Source: Spizellomyces punctatus DAOM BR117
Lineage: Eukaryota; Chytridiomycota; Chytridiomycetes; Spizellomycetales; Spizellomycetaceae
Direction: 5' to 3'
Assembly (NCBI RefSeq): GCF_000182565.1
Contig: NW_015971540.1
Location: 806,476-870,475, forward strand
DNA: 64,000 nucleotides
Positions 24,471-36,114 of the stretch are shown here, one piece after another; within the stretch, counting starts at the first letter, position 1; the number at the start of each line of letters is the position of its first letter. A program made the position numbers and the translations under genes. The notes beneath the pieces are model-generated. The model saw only the letters and a program-made list of their open reading frames with translations, had not been told where the DNA came from and made no database searches.

Positions 24471-27400
24471 ATGGCAGCACCACCACCTCCCAACTATGGA
24501 GCCCAGCGTCCTCCAATGATGAATAACCCGAACATGAATCCGCATCAGGTCCGCCCAGGTCAAGGTCTTCCTGGCGGCCCCAATGTCCACCCTGGCTTTC
24601 CAGGAGGACCGGGAGGTGCTCCACCTTTGCCTGCCGGACAGCCCGGTGTGGGTCAACCATATGGTAAGGTTTGGTGATTTAAGCAGCAGCTCGTTCTCGG
24701 CGGCTTTATCTTATACCTTCAACGCGGCACAGGCCAACATATTCCACCGAACCGCGCTGGAACACCTCAAGGATACCCTCCTCAACAGCCTGGAATGCAA
24801 CCGCAGCCGGGAGGCCCACAGCCAACAGGATTCAATTATGGAAATTACCCGCAGCCTAATCGCCCTGCTCCAAATTACCGTCCTCCAACTGGTCCAGGAC
24901 ACGCAGATGGAATGCCCCCAGCTCCCAGTCCATCGATGGGACAAATGCCGCCCATGGGAAATGTGGCCCCCATTCAACGACCTGGGATGCCTCCTCCGCT
25001 TCGACCTCTGACTGGTCACGCAGCAGGCGTTCCAGGTAGTCCGATGACCGAGTCTCCGACCGCGAGACTTCCACCCAATTTCATTCCGCCAATCAGTGGT
25101 ACACCGCCGCCACCCGGACCAGGCGTTGCTCCCCCTGGAACGCGTGCGGGAAGGCGTGCATATCCTACTGCCGATCCATACTCGAACCCATCAGCGATGA
25201 GTCCTATGGGTGGTCCGTCACTTGATCCTTTTTCAGCTCAACTTCCTTCTCCAGAGTATGGGCGACCAGGGACACCCGCAACGGGAGTGCCTCCGTCTCC
25301 ACTGCCAGCCCAGGCTCCGCAGTTCTTTAATCCTGGTCAAGCAGGTGGACAGCAGGCATCCGTCCCTACCTTTGGCGCTCAACCGGCCGGTCCGCCTGCA
25401 CCAACGTTTGGGTCGCAACCACAGGGTCAATGGGCGAGCGGACAGGGTATGGGCAGTAGCAGCACGTTCAGTAGTCAGTCAGATCTGGCCCAGGTGACTG
25501 GTAGTTTCGGAAACCTTTCAATTGGCGGTCAGGTAAGACGGTAGCGGATTCAAATTATCTGATGAACTTGGCCTTACACCAAACTTGACAATCGTAGTCA
25601 AGAGGGGGGCCGACGTCCGTCAATTTACTTCAGGGCCCGCCAAACGTGCAAGAGTTTGATGGTCCTGCACCCACTCCCTGGATCTCTCCAGAGGTAACTA
25701 CTCAGATGCCGTCCTAGTTACAACTCTCGGTTGATGTATTATTTGGCAGTCCTCTGTCTCGCAAGCTCCTACTTCGAATTCAGATCCTAAGTATAAGAGG
25801 TGTACCATCAATGCCATTCCTCAAACAATACAGTTGATGAACAAATGCAAGATTCCATTTGGCTTGTTGGTTACCCCGTACAGGCATTTGTTGGACGGAG
25901 AGGTAAGTTCGTCTTCCGTTAAGAAAACCGTGCTCTACCGAAGCTTATTCCTGTCCTTAGGACCCGGTGCCAGTAATCAATCCACCGCAGATTGTTCGTT
26001 GTCGGCGCTGCCGGACCTACATCAATCCCTGGGTGCAATTCGTTGAGCAAGGCAGTCGTTGGAAATGTAATTTGTGCTTTCTCACCAATGAAGGTATGTG
26101 ATATGTTACCCGGCAAGAGGCGTCACTTTCGAAAACATGCCAGCTTCACGAACTGATAAATAATCTTGTTACTAGTACCATCATTTTTCGATTGGGATCC
26201 GGAGACAAGAGGGCATGTCGATCGCTTGCAGCGTCCAGAATTGACACATGCGGTGGTAGAATTCATCGCACCTCAGGAATATATGGTATATCAATGAGTT
26301 ACTGTTTGTCGGGGATCCACCGTTCTGAACCTACTGTAACTTTTAGGTTCGGCCGCCTCAACCGGTAGTGATGTTGTTTGTGATAGATGTGTCGTACGCC
26401 GCTGTACAATCGGGTGCGTTTTTACCTCTTCTTGTGGAGCGTAGTTAATGACACTAAGAGTATCTCAATAGGAATGCTGGCTACAGCGGCAAGAACCATC
26501 CTGGATACTCTGGACTCGGTGCCAAATACGGATAACCGCACCAAAGTGGGCTTCATAACCGTCGATAGTGCACTGCATTTTTATAATCTGAGTGTGAGTA
26601 AGACTGGAAGACCTTTTTTCTTGTGAAGATTGGACTAAAGATTCTGTTACAGCCCAACCTTGCCGAACCTCAAATGCTGGTTGTGTCGGATTTGGATGAT
26701 ACATTCTTGCCCATGCCGTATGATCTATTGGTGTCTTTAACGGAATCGCGATCGGTGATCGAAATGCTATTACAACGGATTGGAGACATGTTCAAAAACA
26801 CACAAAACGTGGGCAACGTCCTCGGTCGCGCTCTGCAAGCAGCACATAAGATGATTGTACGGTTACCGTCGATCTTGTCTTGATGTGGACTCTTTGACTA
26901 ATTTCTGGCATATCAAAGAGTCCAATTGGTGGAAAGATTATCGTTCTTCAATCTACATTGCCGAACCAGAATGAAGGGGCATTGAAGGCGCGCGAAGACC
27001 CCAAACTTTTGGGAACACCAAAGGTCCGTAACATGTGTGATGCGACATCTTTGCAAAGGTTGACAATAGGTGTTGTGTGCAGGAGGTTTCACTCTTGCAG
27101 CCACAAACAGGTTTCTATAAGAACCTTGCCGTATCCTGCTCGCCCACACAAGTAAGCATCGATGTGTTCCTTTTCAGTGCGCAGTACGCAGACATCGCTA
27201 CCCTAAGTGAGTTCAGTGCTTGGAACATCTAGGCCAGCATAGTGCTTACCTTGTCCATCAGGCGGATGCGCCAAGTTCACAGGAGGGTCGGTTTACTACT
27301 ATCCTGCCTTCAATGCCGCTCGGTCCGAGGATGCTATGAAGTTTGCACACGAATTCTCTCACTTCCTATCACGACCAATTGGATTGGAGGCTGTGATGCG

Positions 27401-28796
27401 AGTTCGAGCATCGAAAGGAATTCGCATGACGGCATTCCATGGAAACTTCTTCCTTCGGTCAACGGACCTCTTGTCATTACCAAATGTCAACCCGGATAAC
27501 TCGTATGCTGTGGAAATGACTCTACAAGAGAACCTAACAACGTCACTGGCATGCTTTCAAACTGCTTTGTTACACACTAGTAGTAACGGTGAGTAGATGC
27601 AAATGATGTATTAGACGAGCTTCCTGCTGACCACATAAACCTTATGCTATAGGAGAACGGCGAATCAGGGTCATCACGTTAGCGGTTCCCGTAACAAATA
27701 ACTTGGCTGATGTGTTTGCCTCCACCGACCAGTTTGCAGTTGCATCTCTGCTATCAAAGAAAGGTAAGTTCAACAACTAGTGGGATATGGTATGTGATCT
27801 GATGTTAATGATGTCGTTTGATAGCCGTCGAGCGAGCTCTGACGTCGAAAATCGAGGATGCGCGAGAAGCTCTGATGTACAAACTTGATGACATTATGGG
27901 CGCTTATAAATCGTCCTTCACCACGTCGGGACAAGCTGTGCAGTTGCTCATGCCAGATAACCTGAAGCTACTTCCCTTGTTAACGTTGGGATTGCTGAAG
28001 AATGCAAGTACAGTGGCCTTATTTCTCAATGCTGTCAGGGTGCTAATTTGATTACATTTTGGTCAACAGACGGCCTTCCGTTCCACAAGCACGGTACCGA
28101 GCGACCTGCGTTCATACATTATGGCAATGCTGTACGTTCTTCCTCCAGAGATGTCCATGGTGCAGATTCATCCCAGATTTTGGGCTTTGCATGCCCTGGA
28201 TCAACAGGTTGGTGACAGATAGTTGTATTGACGTCGAAGATTCTGTCATGTCCGAAACTTGGCTAATGCATCTACCATATTATAGGCTGGGTTACCTGGT
28301 GCGGATGGGCGAATTGTGAAACCCCCGTCGCTCAACTTGAGCAGCGAGAAGCTGGAACGACATGGCCTGTACCTCTTGGAGAACGGATTCGAGATTTTCA
28401 TTTGGGTAGGACGCGCAGTCGCGCCTGAACTGGTACAAATGCTTTTCGATAGGCCAGCATACGACGCAATTACTGCTGGAAAGGTATAACGTTCATTTCA
28501 ATGGATGATGGAGGATTACACGTGTCTGATTCTCTTCATCGTGGCAGACTACCTTGCCAACATTGCAAAATGATTTCAATGTACGAGTCAACAACCTTAT
28601 CGGCAAAATACGCGAGGTCCGAATTCAAATGATGACAACCTATCCACAATTGTACGTGGTCAAAGAAGATGGAGAACCATCTCTTCGTATGTGGTTCCTA
28701 TCGCAGCTGATTGAAGATCGCATCGATGCAAGTTACTCGTATCCCCAATTCTTGGGTGTTTTGCGGGAACGGTTAGGAAAGGTTGGCACTGCATGA
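24471..28796 (+). CDS. SEC24: COPII coat protein SEC24
   Basis: Cargo-binding subunit of the COPII inner coat; with SEC23 it forms vesicles at ER exit sites. The start ATG is at 24471 ([15 protein letters not shown]). The first 300 residues are Pro/Gly/Gln-rich and disordered, as in all SEC24 proteins. Then [18 protein letters not shown] and a zinc finger with two CxxC pairs ([14 protein letters not shown] and WKCNLCF). The trunk vWA-like domain follows ([39 protein letters not shown]), then the beta-sandwich, the helical region and the C-terminal gelsolin-like domain ([19 protein letters not shown]). It ends [13 protein letters not shown] with the TGA at 28794-28796. Highly split by introns of about 60-75 nt. 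Divergent from APC1, 281 bp between start codons. Confidence 0.97.
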
Positions 28797-29070
28797 TCGC
28801 AATAGATTATATCTTTACTGCTCCAGAGTCTTTTCATCGTTTGCCCCGACCAAGCCTATAAAAGCTTGTATACTTTGCTTCTCCACAGTGTGCTCGTCGT
28901 TGAAGCCAAACCTTGATGCCAACAAAAAAAAAAAGAAACTCTCATCATAGTCGGTAATGAATCTGCATTTGGACAAATTGCATCCAGACATGACGTGAGT
29001 CACACAACCGCCTCCATTTGAACTTTTGCTTGGAGGTCCCGCGTCCATCGGTGGAGGATACTCACACAAG

Positions 29071-32000
29071 ATGGCAGAAACACCCGAGCTCATATTGTCA
29101 ACAGAAGGGAGCACGGATCTGCCCCATGAGGACTCAACTATTGGTATGAGCAGCGAAGATTTAGACCGCGGTTATCCACTAGATCTTGCAGCAGAGAGCC
29201 ACGTTGTCACTGCCAGAGGATTGCTCACCACCGGTACCCACATAACCGGAAGCGAGCATTGCGGACACACGCCGGCAGATGAGTTAGCTCCCGCCTTGAG
29301 TTTCGAGGACTTGACAGCGGGAAGCTACACAGACTTTACTGGAATTGAGCAAGCGTACGAGGTGGACTCTGAGAACCTAATGGAGCGACCAACTCCGAGT
29401 CCTCCACCGCAACGGGTTGCCTTGCTGCCCTTTCTACTAGTGGCTGAGGAGTATCCGGACGATCTACTCAATGGTCTGAGTGAAATTTCCCAATACTGTG
29501 TTTATAAGAACTTTGTAACGGCGGATACCATGTTGGAAGCAGAAAACGTCGAACGTATAGCTGTGCGGTAAATATTTGAATGACAGTTCCGCTATGGCCT
29601 CATTAACTGAGTCCTGGACATAATTTCGGACAGCTTCCAATATGATGAGCAGCTCAACCCCGGTTCAGTGAATGTCCGGCCCTCTCACATGAACCATCGG
29701 CAATTACCACCAGACGAAAAGTTCGCCATTGTTGTTTCGTATAAGAGAAAAAGCGAAGGTGCTCCGTAACATGTTCTGGATCACGCAAGACCGTTCGACT
29801 CATCGCGATTTTAAAACATACAATATAGCCTTTCGAGCTCTGGGTCGCATGCTTGGAGTGTTGTTCGATATCCGGGAGCCGTCGGACTTGGCCACGGTGA
29901 TGAGTTGGGATGAAACAGCTCAATTTCAGACGCTCGGGTATGAAGGAGATTTGTAATGTGTATACAAGTCACTAATACCGTATACGCTCGCCAGAGTGAT
30001 GATTGATTGCAGTCGATCCGCAGTCCTAACCATGCAGACGGTGATGTACCTGTTACGGACTTGTGCATTACTGGGAATGAACACTTTCCAGTTGTATACC
30101 GAAGATACCTATCAGGTATGGGTTAGTTTCTTTGTGCTGGTATGTCTCCAAGTAACATTATTTCTGCAGATTGAGGACGAACCATTTTTTGGTTATTTGC
30201 GAGGTACATCCGACGTCGCGCTGGACTAAGAATGATATACGTCAACTAAATCTATAATGACGCAGGGGGATTCTCGCAGGAGGACCGAGCTTTGATTGAT
30301 AACTACGCATCAAACTTTGGTATAGAGGTAAATGGGTTCGTTACTGCTCATCACACTTCTTTGGGTACTTAGCACGTATTGCGAAAGGTCTTCCCGTGCA
30401 TACAAACTTTGGGACACCTTGGTCAAATCCTGCAGTGGCCGAGGTTCGCAGGGGTGAGAGAGTACGTGAAACCCTTGCTTATGATTTCGATGGCGCCAAC
30501 GCGTACTAACTTTTATGGTTCGCTAGCACGCATGAGGTTATCTTACCAGGCTCAGAAGAAACATACCAGCTGATCGAGAAGATGGTCGATGCTGCATCTA
30601 AGCCACTGCAATCGAAACGGATTCATATTGGGATGGATGAGGTACGAGCGTAAAACAAGTATCACCACTAGCAAGAAACTGACATTCCGTATGAAGGCAC
30701 ATGGGGTTGGCGAAGGTCGATATAAGCAGATTTTCGGTGAAAAAGATAGTAGTGAGGTCTTCTTGGCGCATTTGCAGAGAGTGGAAAAGATATGCAAAGA
30801 CCGTGGTTTGAAGCCAATGGTTTGGTCTGATAGTGAGTATCCTTGTTGTATGATTACTTGTCTTGGACGCGTCCACTGAAAAACTATTCTGATCATTACA
30901 GTGCTCTTCACTTTGGGTATGTATCGTTTGTAAGGATACCCTTCCATTGGGGGATTTCCATTTAACAGCTTGTCTAGCCGCCAAGAACAATTCCTTACAG
31001 AGTTATTACGAGACCTCGGACTTACCTCAGGAAATGAAGCACAACATGCCCGATGATTTGGATCTCGTCTATTGGGATTACTATCATGTAAGGGGGTAAT
31101 TAGTTGATTGGGTCTGGGCGACCAGTGTAGGCTCATCGTCAAATTGAAGGTGCAAACAGATGCGTATTCGCGAAAGATTCAACAACATCGGGATCTTGGA
31201 TTTGATCCCTGGGTAGCTGGAGGCATTTGGTAAGAACCAATGCGTCGGAAATTCAAATGATGTTACAGTCTCGCTAACACCATAGAAGGTCGTGGAACCG
31301 GTTTTATAGTGCGCTGCCATTTACATTTGCAGCATCGGATGCTTGCCTAAAAGCCTGTAAACGTGACAAGGTTAAAAATGTTTTCGTGACAACGTGGTAG
31401 GTAAGGTGACCTTTATACCGCAAGGGTATCAGAGGGGTTTTCCGCTAAGGGACTCGTAGGGGAGACGATGGGAATGAGTGTGATATTCTGTCGGCACTTC
31501 CTGGATTTGTCTATTATTCGGAACATTGTTATACGGCGAATGAAGACATTGATTGGAGTCTGTTCCGGAGAAATTTTGCGGGCATATGTGGAGGAAATCT
31601 CGATGATTGGGTACGTACCGCCTACCCTGTCGTGCCTCTCCCAGATAGCTGAATGCGGGCGATCCTAGATATATGCATCCAAAATCGATCTACCTCTGGA
31701 GACAATTGACCGAACGCGCTTTCCGGTATGCAGTAATCGATGTTTGTGTTGGTACTGTTGATATTGGCGTTGATCTAGACTGTTTGCAATGTAGCCGAAT
31801 GTCTCAAAGTGGCTGCTGTGGAATGATCCTTTCTACGGCTTCTTCTCGCCACAGTATGCTGGCGTAGATTTGGGATTGCATTATCAAGAGGTGCGAAACT
31901 ACCTTTTTGTGCCGAATCTGGGAGCTCTCGTCTGATGAATTTCGAAACCGATATTCTAGATTGCCCAGCATCTGGCAACCGTGTCTTCTGGAGAGCAATT

Positions 32001-32490
32001 GCTCTTGTACCCTTTGAACGAACGCCTGGCGTTTCCAGCCAGAATCGCGGATGTTTTAAGATTGAAAGCGAACTTACGACAAGGATTAGTCGCTGCATAC
32101 AAGTCTCAGAACCCTAAGAAAGAATTGTACGAATTCGTGCAGGGCCCCGTACGAGAATTGCGACGTGCGGTGGATCGTTTGTGGAAGCACCATCGCGATC
32201 AGATATGGCTTTCCACCTACCGGCCTTTTGGGCTTGAAATCATCGAACTGCGTTATGGAGGCTTAAGGACCCGTTTAGAGACTTTGGAGGATAGAATCTT
32301 GGCTTTTTGTGGTGTGGAAAGTGATGTTTTTCAGACCGCGAGGGCGACTGTAGGAATGGGGGGAAGTACCCGTGCCGACCTTTCTGAGCTTGATGCTGAG
32401 CTACGGGAAGTCTACGCAGGAATTGGGTTGGAGATCGTGGTGGATTTCGCACGAGCTTATACACCATCGCGCGCCCTCGGTACTGGCTAA
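29071..32490 (+). CDS. GH20 beta-N-acetylhexosaminidase, GcnA-like
   Basis: Glycoside hydrolase family 20 enzyme of the GcnA-like subgroup, expected to cleave terminal beta-linked GlcNAc/GalNAc. An N-terminal extension of about 170 residues from the ATG at 29071 (MAETPELILSTEGSTDL) is Glu/Asp-rich and lacks a signal peptide. It joins through PPPQRVALLPFLLVAEEY and a 31-nt intron to the barrel: MNTFQLYTEDTYQIEDEPFF, then the catalytic Asp-Glu pair in RIHIGMDEAHGVGEGRYK, LKPMVWSDMLF, DLVYWDYYH, and FVTTWGDDG. The C-terminal helical domain (LRQGLVAAYKSQNPKKELYE) is typical of GcnA-like enzymes. The TAA is at 32488-32490. No secretion signal is visible, so a cytosolic or lysosomal-type salvage role is more likely than chitin digestion outside the cell. 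The start is the least certain part. Confidence 0.87.
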
Positions 32491-32643
32491 TGCGGGAGGT
32501 CACTTTACTACAATGACACAATCGATGTATTGGAATGTACAAAGGATCATATATAAAGTAGGCTATTCACATAAGCATTTCCCCGCGGACAAAGTCACTT
32601 GAAATCGCAATAGTTTTCCATGCCAGTCTGAACTCTAACACTA

Positions 32644-33161
32644 TCAACCCTTCTCCTTCATTATACCAGTCTTTGCCCTTTCTCCAAAGCGTCCAGCCGG
32701 TTGCTGGATAAGCGTAAGGCAAGAGAGGTGATATGTAGCGAATGAAATCTCACTCCAAGCTTCATCGGCCCTGCAAAGTGCCCAGCAAAAGCATCGGATA
32801 ACAATTACACAAAGGAGGCAACAGTTAACCAAATCAATGCACAAGTGCACCATGCCCAAAATTCCAGACTGGTGGACAATTCAGGCATTTCATAACATGA
32901 TTATCCAGCTAACATGACGGCATTATTCAAAAGTAGCTGGATATCTTTCCAAATACGGAAACCAGAATCCACAGCGGTAGTTAGAAAACGAGGTTGGGCG
33001 GAATAGTACCCTCCCTCAATTCTCCTCGGCAGTGCGCTATCCTGCTTGTAAAGGTGTCGTACGTGCGACACTGTTGACTCGCACCAAACAACATTTGTCA
33101 AGAAGACATCCCAAGCCCACTCTTCGAGAAGAGGTTCGTCAAAATGTCTAATAATCGGCAT
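32644..33161 (-). CDS. Unrecognised small protein, three exons
   Basis: No family recognised. The ATG at 33161 opens MPIIRHFDEPLLEEWAWDVF, and the frame continues through WKDIQLLLNNAV. A GTTAGC..CACCAG intron then joins to ILEFWAWCTCALIW, and a second GT..AG intron joins to ADEAWSEISFATYHLSCL. It ends RFGERAKTGIMKEKG with a stop at 32644-32646. Both introns restore the frame cleanly, which supports a real gene of about 140 residues. It is rich in Trp and in hydrophobic helix-forming residues and has no signal peptide. It is convergent with GH20 and divergent from SWI5. Confidence 0.45.
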
Positions 33162-33222
33162 GTCGAATGTGGAACTCGAGAGCAGGTTGAGATGACGGGT
33201 CAGAGTTTACAAGCCACGCTTT

Positions 33223-33246
33223 GTCCGAACATTACGTTGTTCGGAC
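33223..33246. promoter_or_regulatory. Perfect inverted repeat upstream of SWI5
   Basis: GTCCGAAC and its exact reverse complement GTTCGGAC, separated by 8 nt (ATTACGTT), 45 nt before the SWI5 ATG and 61 nt before the divergent small gene. It looks like a dimer-binding operator. Confidence 0.5.
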
Positions 33247-33291
33247 GTTGTTTGCCAATACGCCATTAGGCATATCATTCTTTTCAACGTC

Positions 33292-34222
33292 ATGCTTGCA
33301 TCGTCGTCGGATCTGCCTAAGCTGATCGTGGCGAGACTACGGACTGCAGAAGGCCCAGTGTCGCTCAATGAACTCAAGAAGGCCTTCGCAAGTGCTGATG
33401 AACCGGAGGATGCTGTAGCAAATGCGATCAACAAACTTTTATCAGATGGCGAAATGTACGCCAACATGCAGAGCTTCGATATGCACACGCGCATCTAACC
33501 ATCAGGTCTCCACATAGCAAGCACAGAAATATAACTGGCGCAACAGAATCCTCGCCGGATGTGGATATATATTGGATACCCATTACTTGTGAACATGCTT
33601 CTATACAACCTCCTTCTCATTCGACACCGCGAAAGAGCCAACCCACCGCTACTCCGCGAACGTAAGCATAGGATGTTGTGCACAGTCCTACGACAGTGTT
33701 AAAAAGGACAGTTTTTAGGCCTGAAGTTGACATAGTTCAGCAGGCCGCATATAAGGTATATACCTGCATTGGTTGATTTCATCCAGGTGTTCGAGGTTGA
33801 CGAGATACTTTGCTTCTAGGAAACACTAAAGACGGATGTTGCCAATCTACGTCAGAGGATAGCTGAACTAACGGAGGAAGGGCGATCGTTAGAAAGTGCT
33901 TTAAGGTGGGGGACCAAGAGGGCCACAGCAATATTTGCCCTCCTCTTTGCTGACCATGACCAAGACCTGGCGTAGATGTTGAGGAAATGCTCAATTCTCA
34001 TATCAAGCTTTTGCATGAGTACAACGAAATCAAGGATGTGGGGTAAGGAACATTTGTGGAACTTGGATCATCATTCGTAGTGTTATTCACGATTTGTTCA
34101 TCATTCACGGCTTACCCACCTTAAAACGTTTCAGTCAAATGCTTATAGGAAAGTGTGCAGAACAAAATGGTACGACAACACGTAGCATGTATGGAGAATT
34201 TGGCCTAGACCCAGACGATTGA
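33292..34222 (+). CDS. SWI5: DNA recombination/repair protein SWI5 with N-terminal extension
   Basis: SWI5 stimulates Rad51 strand exchange together with SFR1. The conserved C-terminal SWI5 domain is clear: HIKLLHEYNEIKDVGQMLIG, then the ending MYGEFGLDPDD and the TGA at 34220-34222. Upstream are a coiled coil (VANLRQRIAELTEEGRSLES) and a Ser/Pro/Thr-rich linker. The N-terminal block from the ATG at 33292 (LPKLIVARLRTAEGPVSLNE, then LKKAFASADEPEDAVANAIN) has the helix pattern of a small winged-helix domain. Exons: 33292-33455, 33506-33661, 33719-33755, 33820-33905, then two more. The first intron carries a CTAAC branch site. SWI5 proteins are often only 80-120 residues, so the N-terminal block is an addition; it could also be a separate gene wrongly joined, but splice phases agree. 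Confidence 0.82.
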
Positions 34223-34606
34223 GTGTTTCGGAACGGGTACATAGCGACATGCCTATCTGACAAGCCTATATTATATATTCTTTGTACATGCAAAAATATT
34301 CATTGTTTATCGTAGTCAAGTCCGCTTTTTGCGAAGCGAGCCGGCCATTGAAAGTGTTGACAGTCTCAACATCAGGATTCGATCATCATCAACAGGCTGT
34401 GTTCCTCTACTGGTTCCCACACTATAGACTAGGTTTACATGCTCTGCAAAAATACAGCTAAAACCTCGCAATGTTTTCTATCCATCAGATAAATGTTCGT
34501 GCATATCTGGACTGGCGGGAGGAGACTTCCATGCGGTCACGTGAATTCCCGATCAACCCATCCCAGCGCTCCCAAAAGTTAACGGATCCTGAAGAGATCT
34601 TGCACC
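34223..34606. promoter_or_regulatory. SWI5-TFIIS intergenic region with TCACGTGA E-box
   Basis: 384 nt holding the SWI5 3' end and the TFIIS promoter. A palindromic TCACGTGA lies at 34537-34544, about 63 nt before the TFIIS ATG, a good candidate bHLH (Cbf1/USF-type) site. Nothing else is recognised. Confidence 0.45.
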
Positions 34607-35818
34607 ATGTCGCTTTCAGCAGAAAAAGTTAAAAAGGCCAAGGAGCATTTACTCAAGGCACTCAAAGAAGAGAATTCAAAGGTGCGCAAGCGTTTTTGCA
34701 TACCGAAGTTCTACATTTTGTTGGGGGGCTCAATTTTTGCACTTTGAAAACCCCACAATTTATTGATTTGTCGTTCTGAAGACGGTAGATGACTTGCTGG
34801 AGTATCTGAAAGGCGTTACAGCATCAACGGAGCTTTTGAAGGTATATTCTGTAGTCAATCAACGGTGCGTTGCCACGCGACAATAACCATCCAAATTGTC
34901 TATGCGAATAGGCGACCGGAATAGGAGTTACCGTCAATTCTATACGAAAGAATACCTCCACCACCGAAAACCAAAAGAATGCTGCGAAATTGCTAGTTTC
35001 AAAGTGGAAAGATGACGTGGCATCTAGCAACGGAACCCCCAAAAAAGCGACCAACGGATCGACGAGGCCTGTAATGAAAGGTTAGTCTGCTGGATAGTAT
35101 CCCTTGCATCACTCTTCTTACAACATACACTAATGCTTAATCTAGTTGACACATCGACTAACTCAAATCCGTCATCGCGGCGGTCATCCGAGGCTGGGAC
35201 ACCCCACTCTGCGGATAGGGCAGAGAGGACGATCGAGGGGGATAACCTTTCATTCAAGTCAACGGGGGACAAAGTTCGAGATAAGTGTATCGGGTTGCTA
35301 TACTCTGCCCTCACACTAGATGTAGATATTGGTAAGTCACATTCAAATTGCGCCCTATACGGTTTCAAAAGAAACTGACAGGTTGTTGTTCAGATGGTGA
35401 AGGAGTACTACCAAAAGCCATAAAAATCGAAGACGTAACATATATCGAGAATGGTGGCGCGACGGGCGCCTACAAAAGTCGCATTCGCTCCCTTTGCTTC
35501 AATTTGAAGGATAAGAACAACCCAGATCTTCGTGACCGCATCCTGCAGGGTAAAATAGCGGCTGAGCGCTTTGCCAAAATGACAACTGAAGAGATGGCCT
35601 CGGCGGACAGGAAGAAGGAAGTTGAGAAGGCATTAAAGGAATCGCTAGAGGAGGCAGTGTCGGCAACGGACAATCAGTCGGAGACTGATATGTTCCAATG
35701 CGGCAAATGCAAGCAGAGGAAGACCAAATACTATCAAATGCAGACACGTAGTGCTGACGAACCTATGACCACGTTCGTGACCTGCGTGGTGTGTGGAAAC
35801 AAGTGGAAATTCTGTTGA
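34607..35818 (+). CDS. DST1: Transcription elongation factor TFIIS
   Basis: TFIIS rescues arrested RNA polymerase II by stimulating cleavage of backtracked RNA. All three domains are present. The N-terminal TFIIS/LW domain from the ATG at 34607 contains DDLLEYLKGVTASTELLKAT, GIGVTVNSIRKN and LVSKWKDDV. A Ser/Thr-rich linker follows. The central domain contains VRDKCIGLLYSAL, YKSRIRSLCFNLKDKNNPDL and ILQGKIAAERFAKMTTEEMA. The C-terminal zinc ribbon has four Cys (CGKCKQRKTKYY, then CVVCGNKWKFC) and the catalytic acidic hairpin RSADEPMTTFV. The stop ends at 35818. About 300 residues, usual length. Four or five introns in the first half; the last exon is long. Confidence 0.97.
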
Positions 35819-36114
35819 GGGTCAAACACTGAGCAATGTGATCGTGTTGACGTAGTAGAAAATGGCTTGCATGGTGGACGTTGGTCGATTTTCATGGGGG
35901 GAATGTACATATTTGTTGAACTAGCTTCAAGGTTGTCTAGAGACGCTGCTCTGAATGGATAGGGACCGTTGAAGAAAGAACCCATGCTATCGTCCCAGAG
36001 GCGGCAGCACGTAATTGGTTATGATATTGTCAAAAAATCGCAATCCTTCAACTGTGTCGTCTCTACATATCAATCCTCTACTTTCGGTCAACTGAGAACA
36101 TGGTAGAACGTCAG

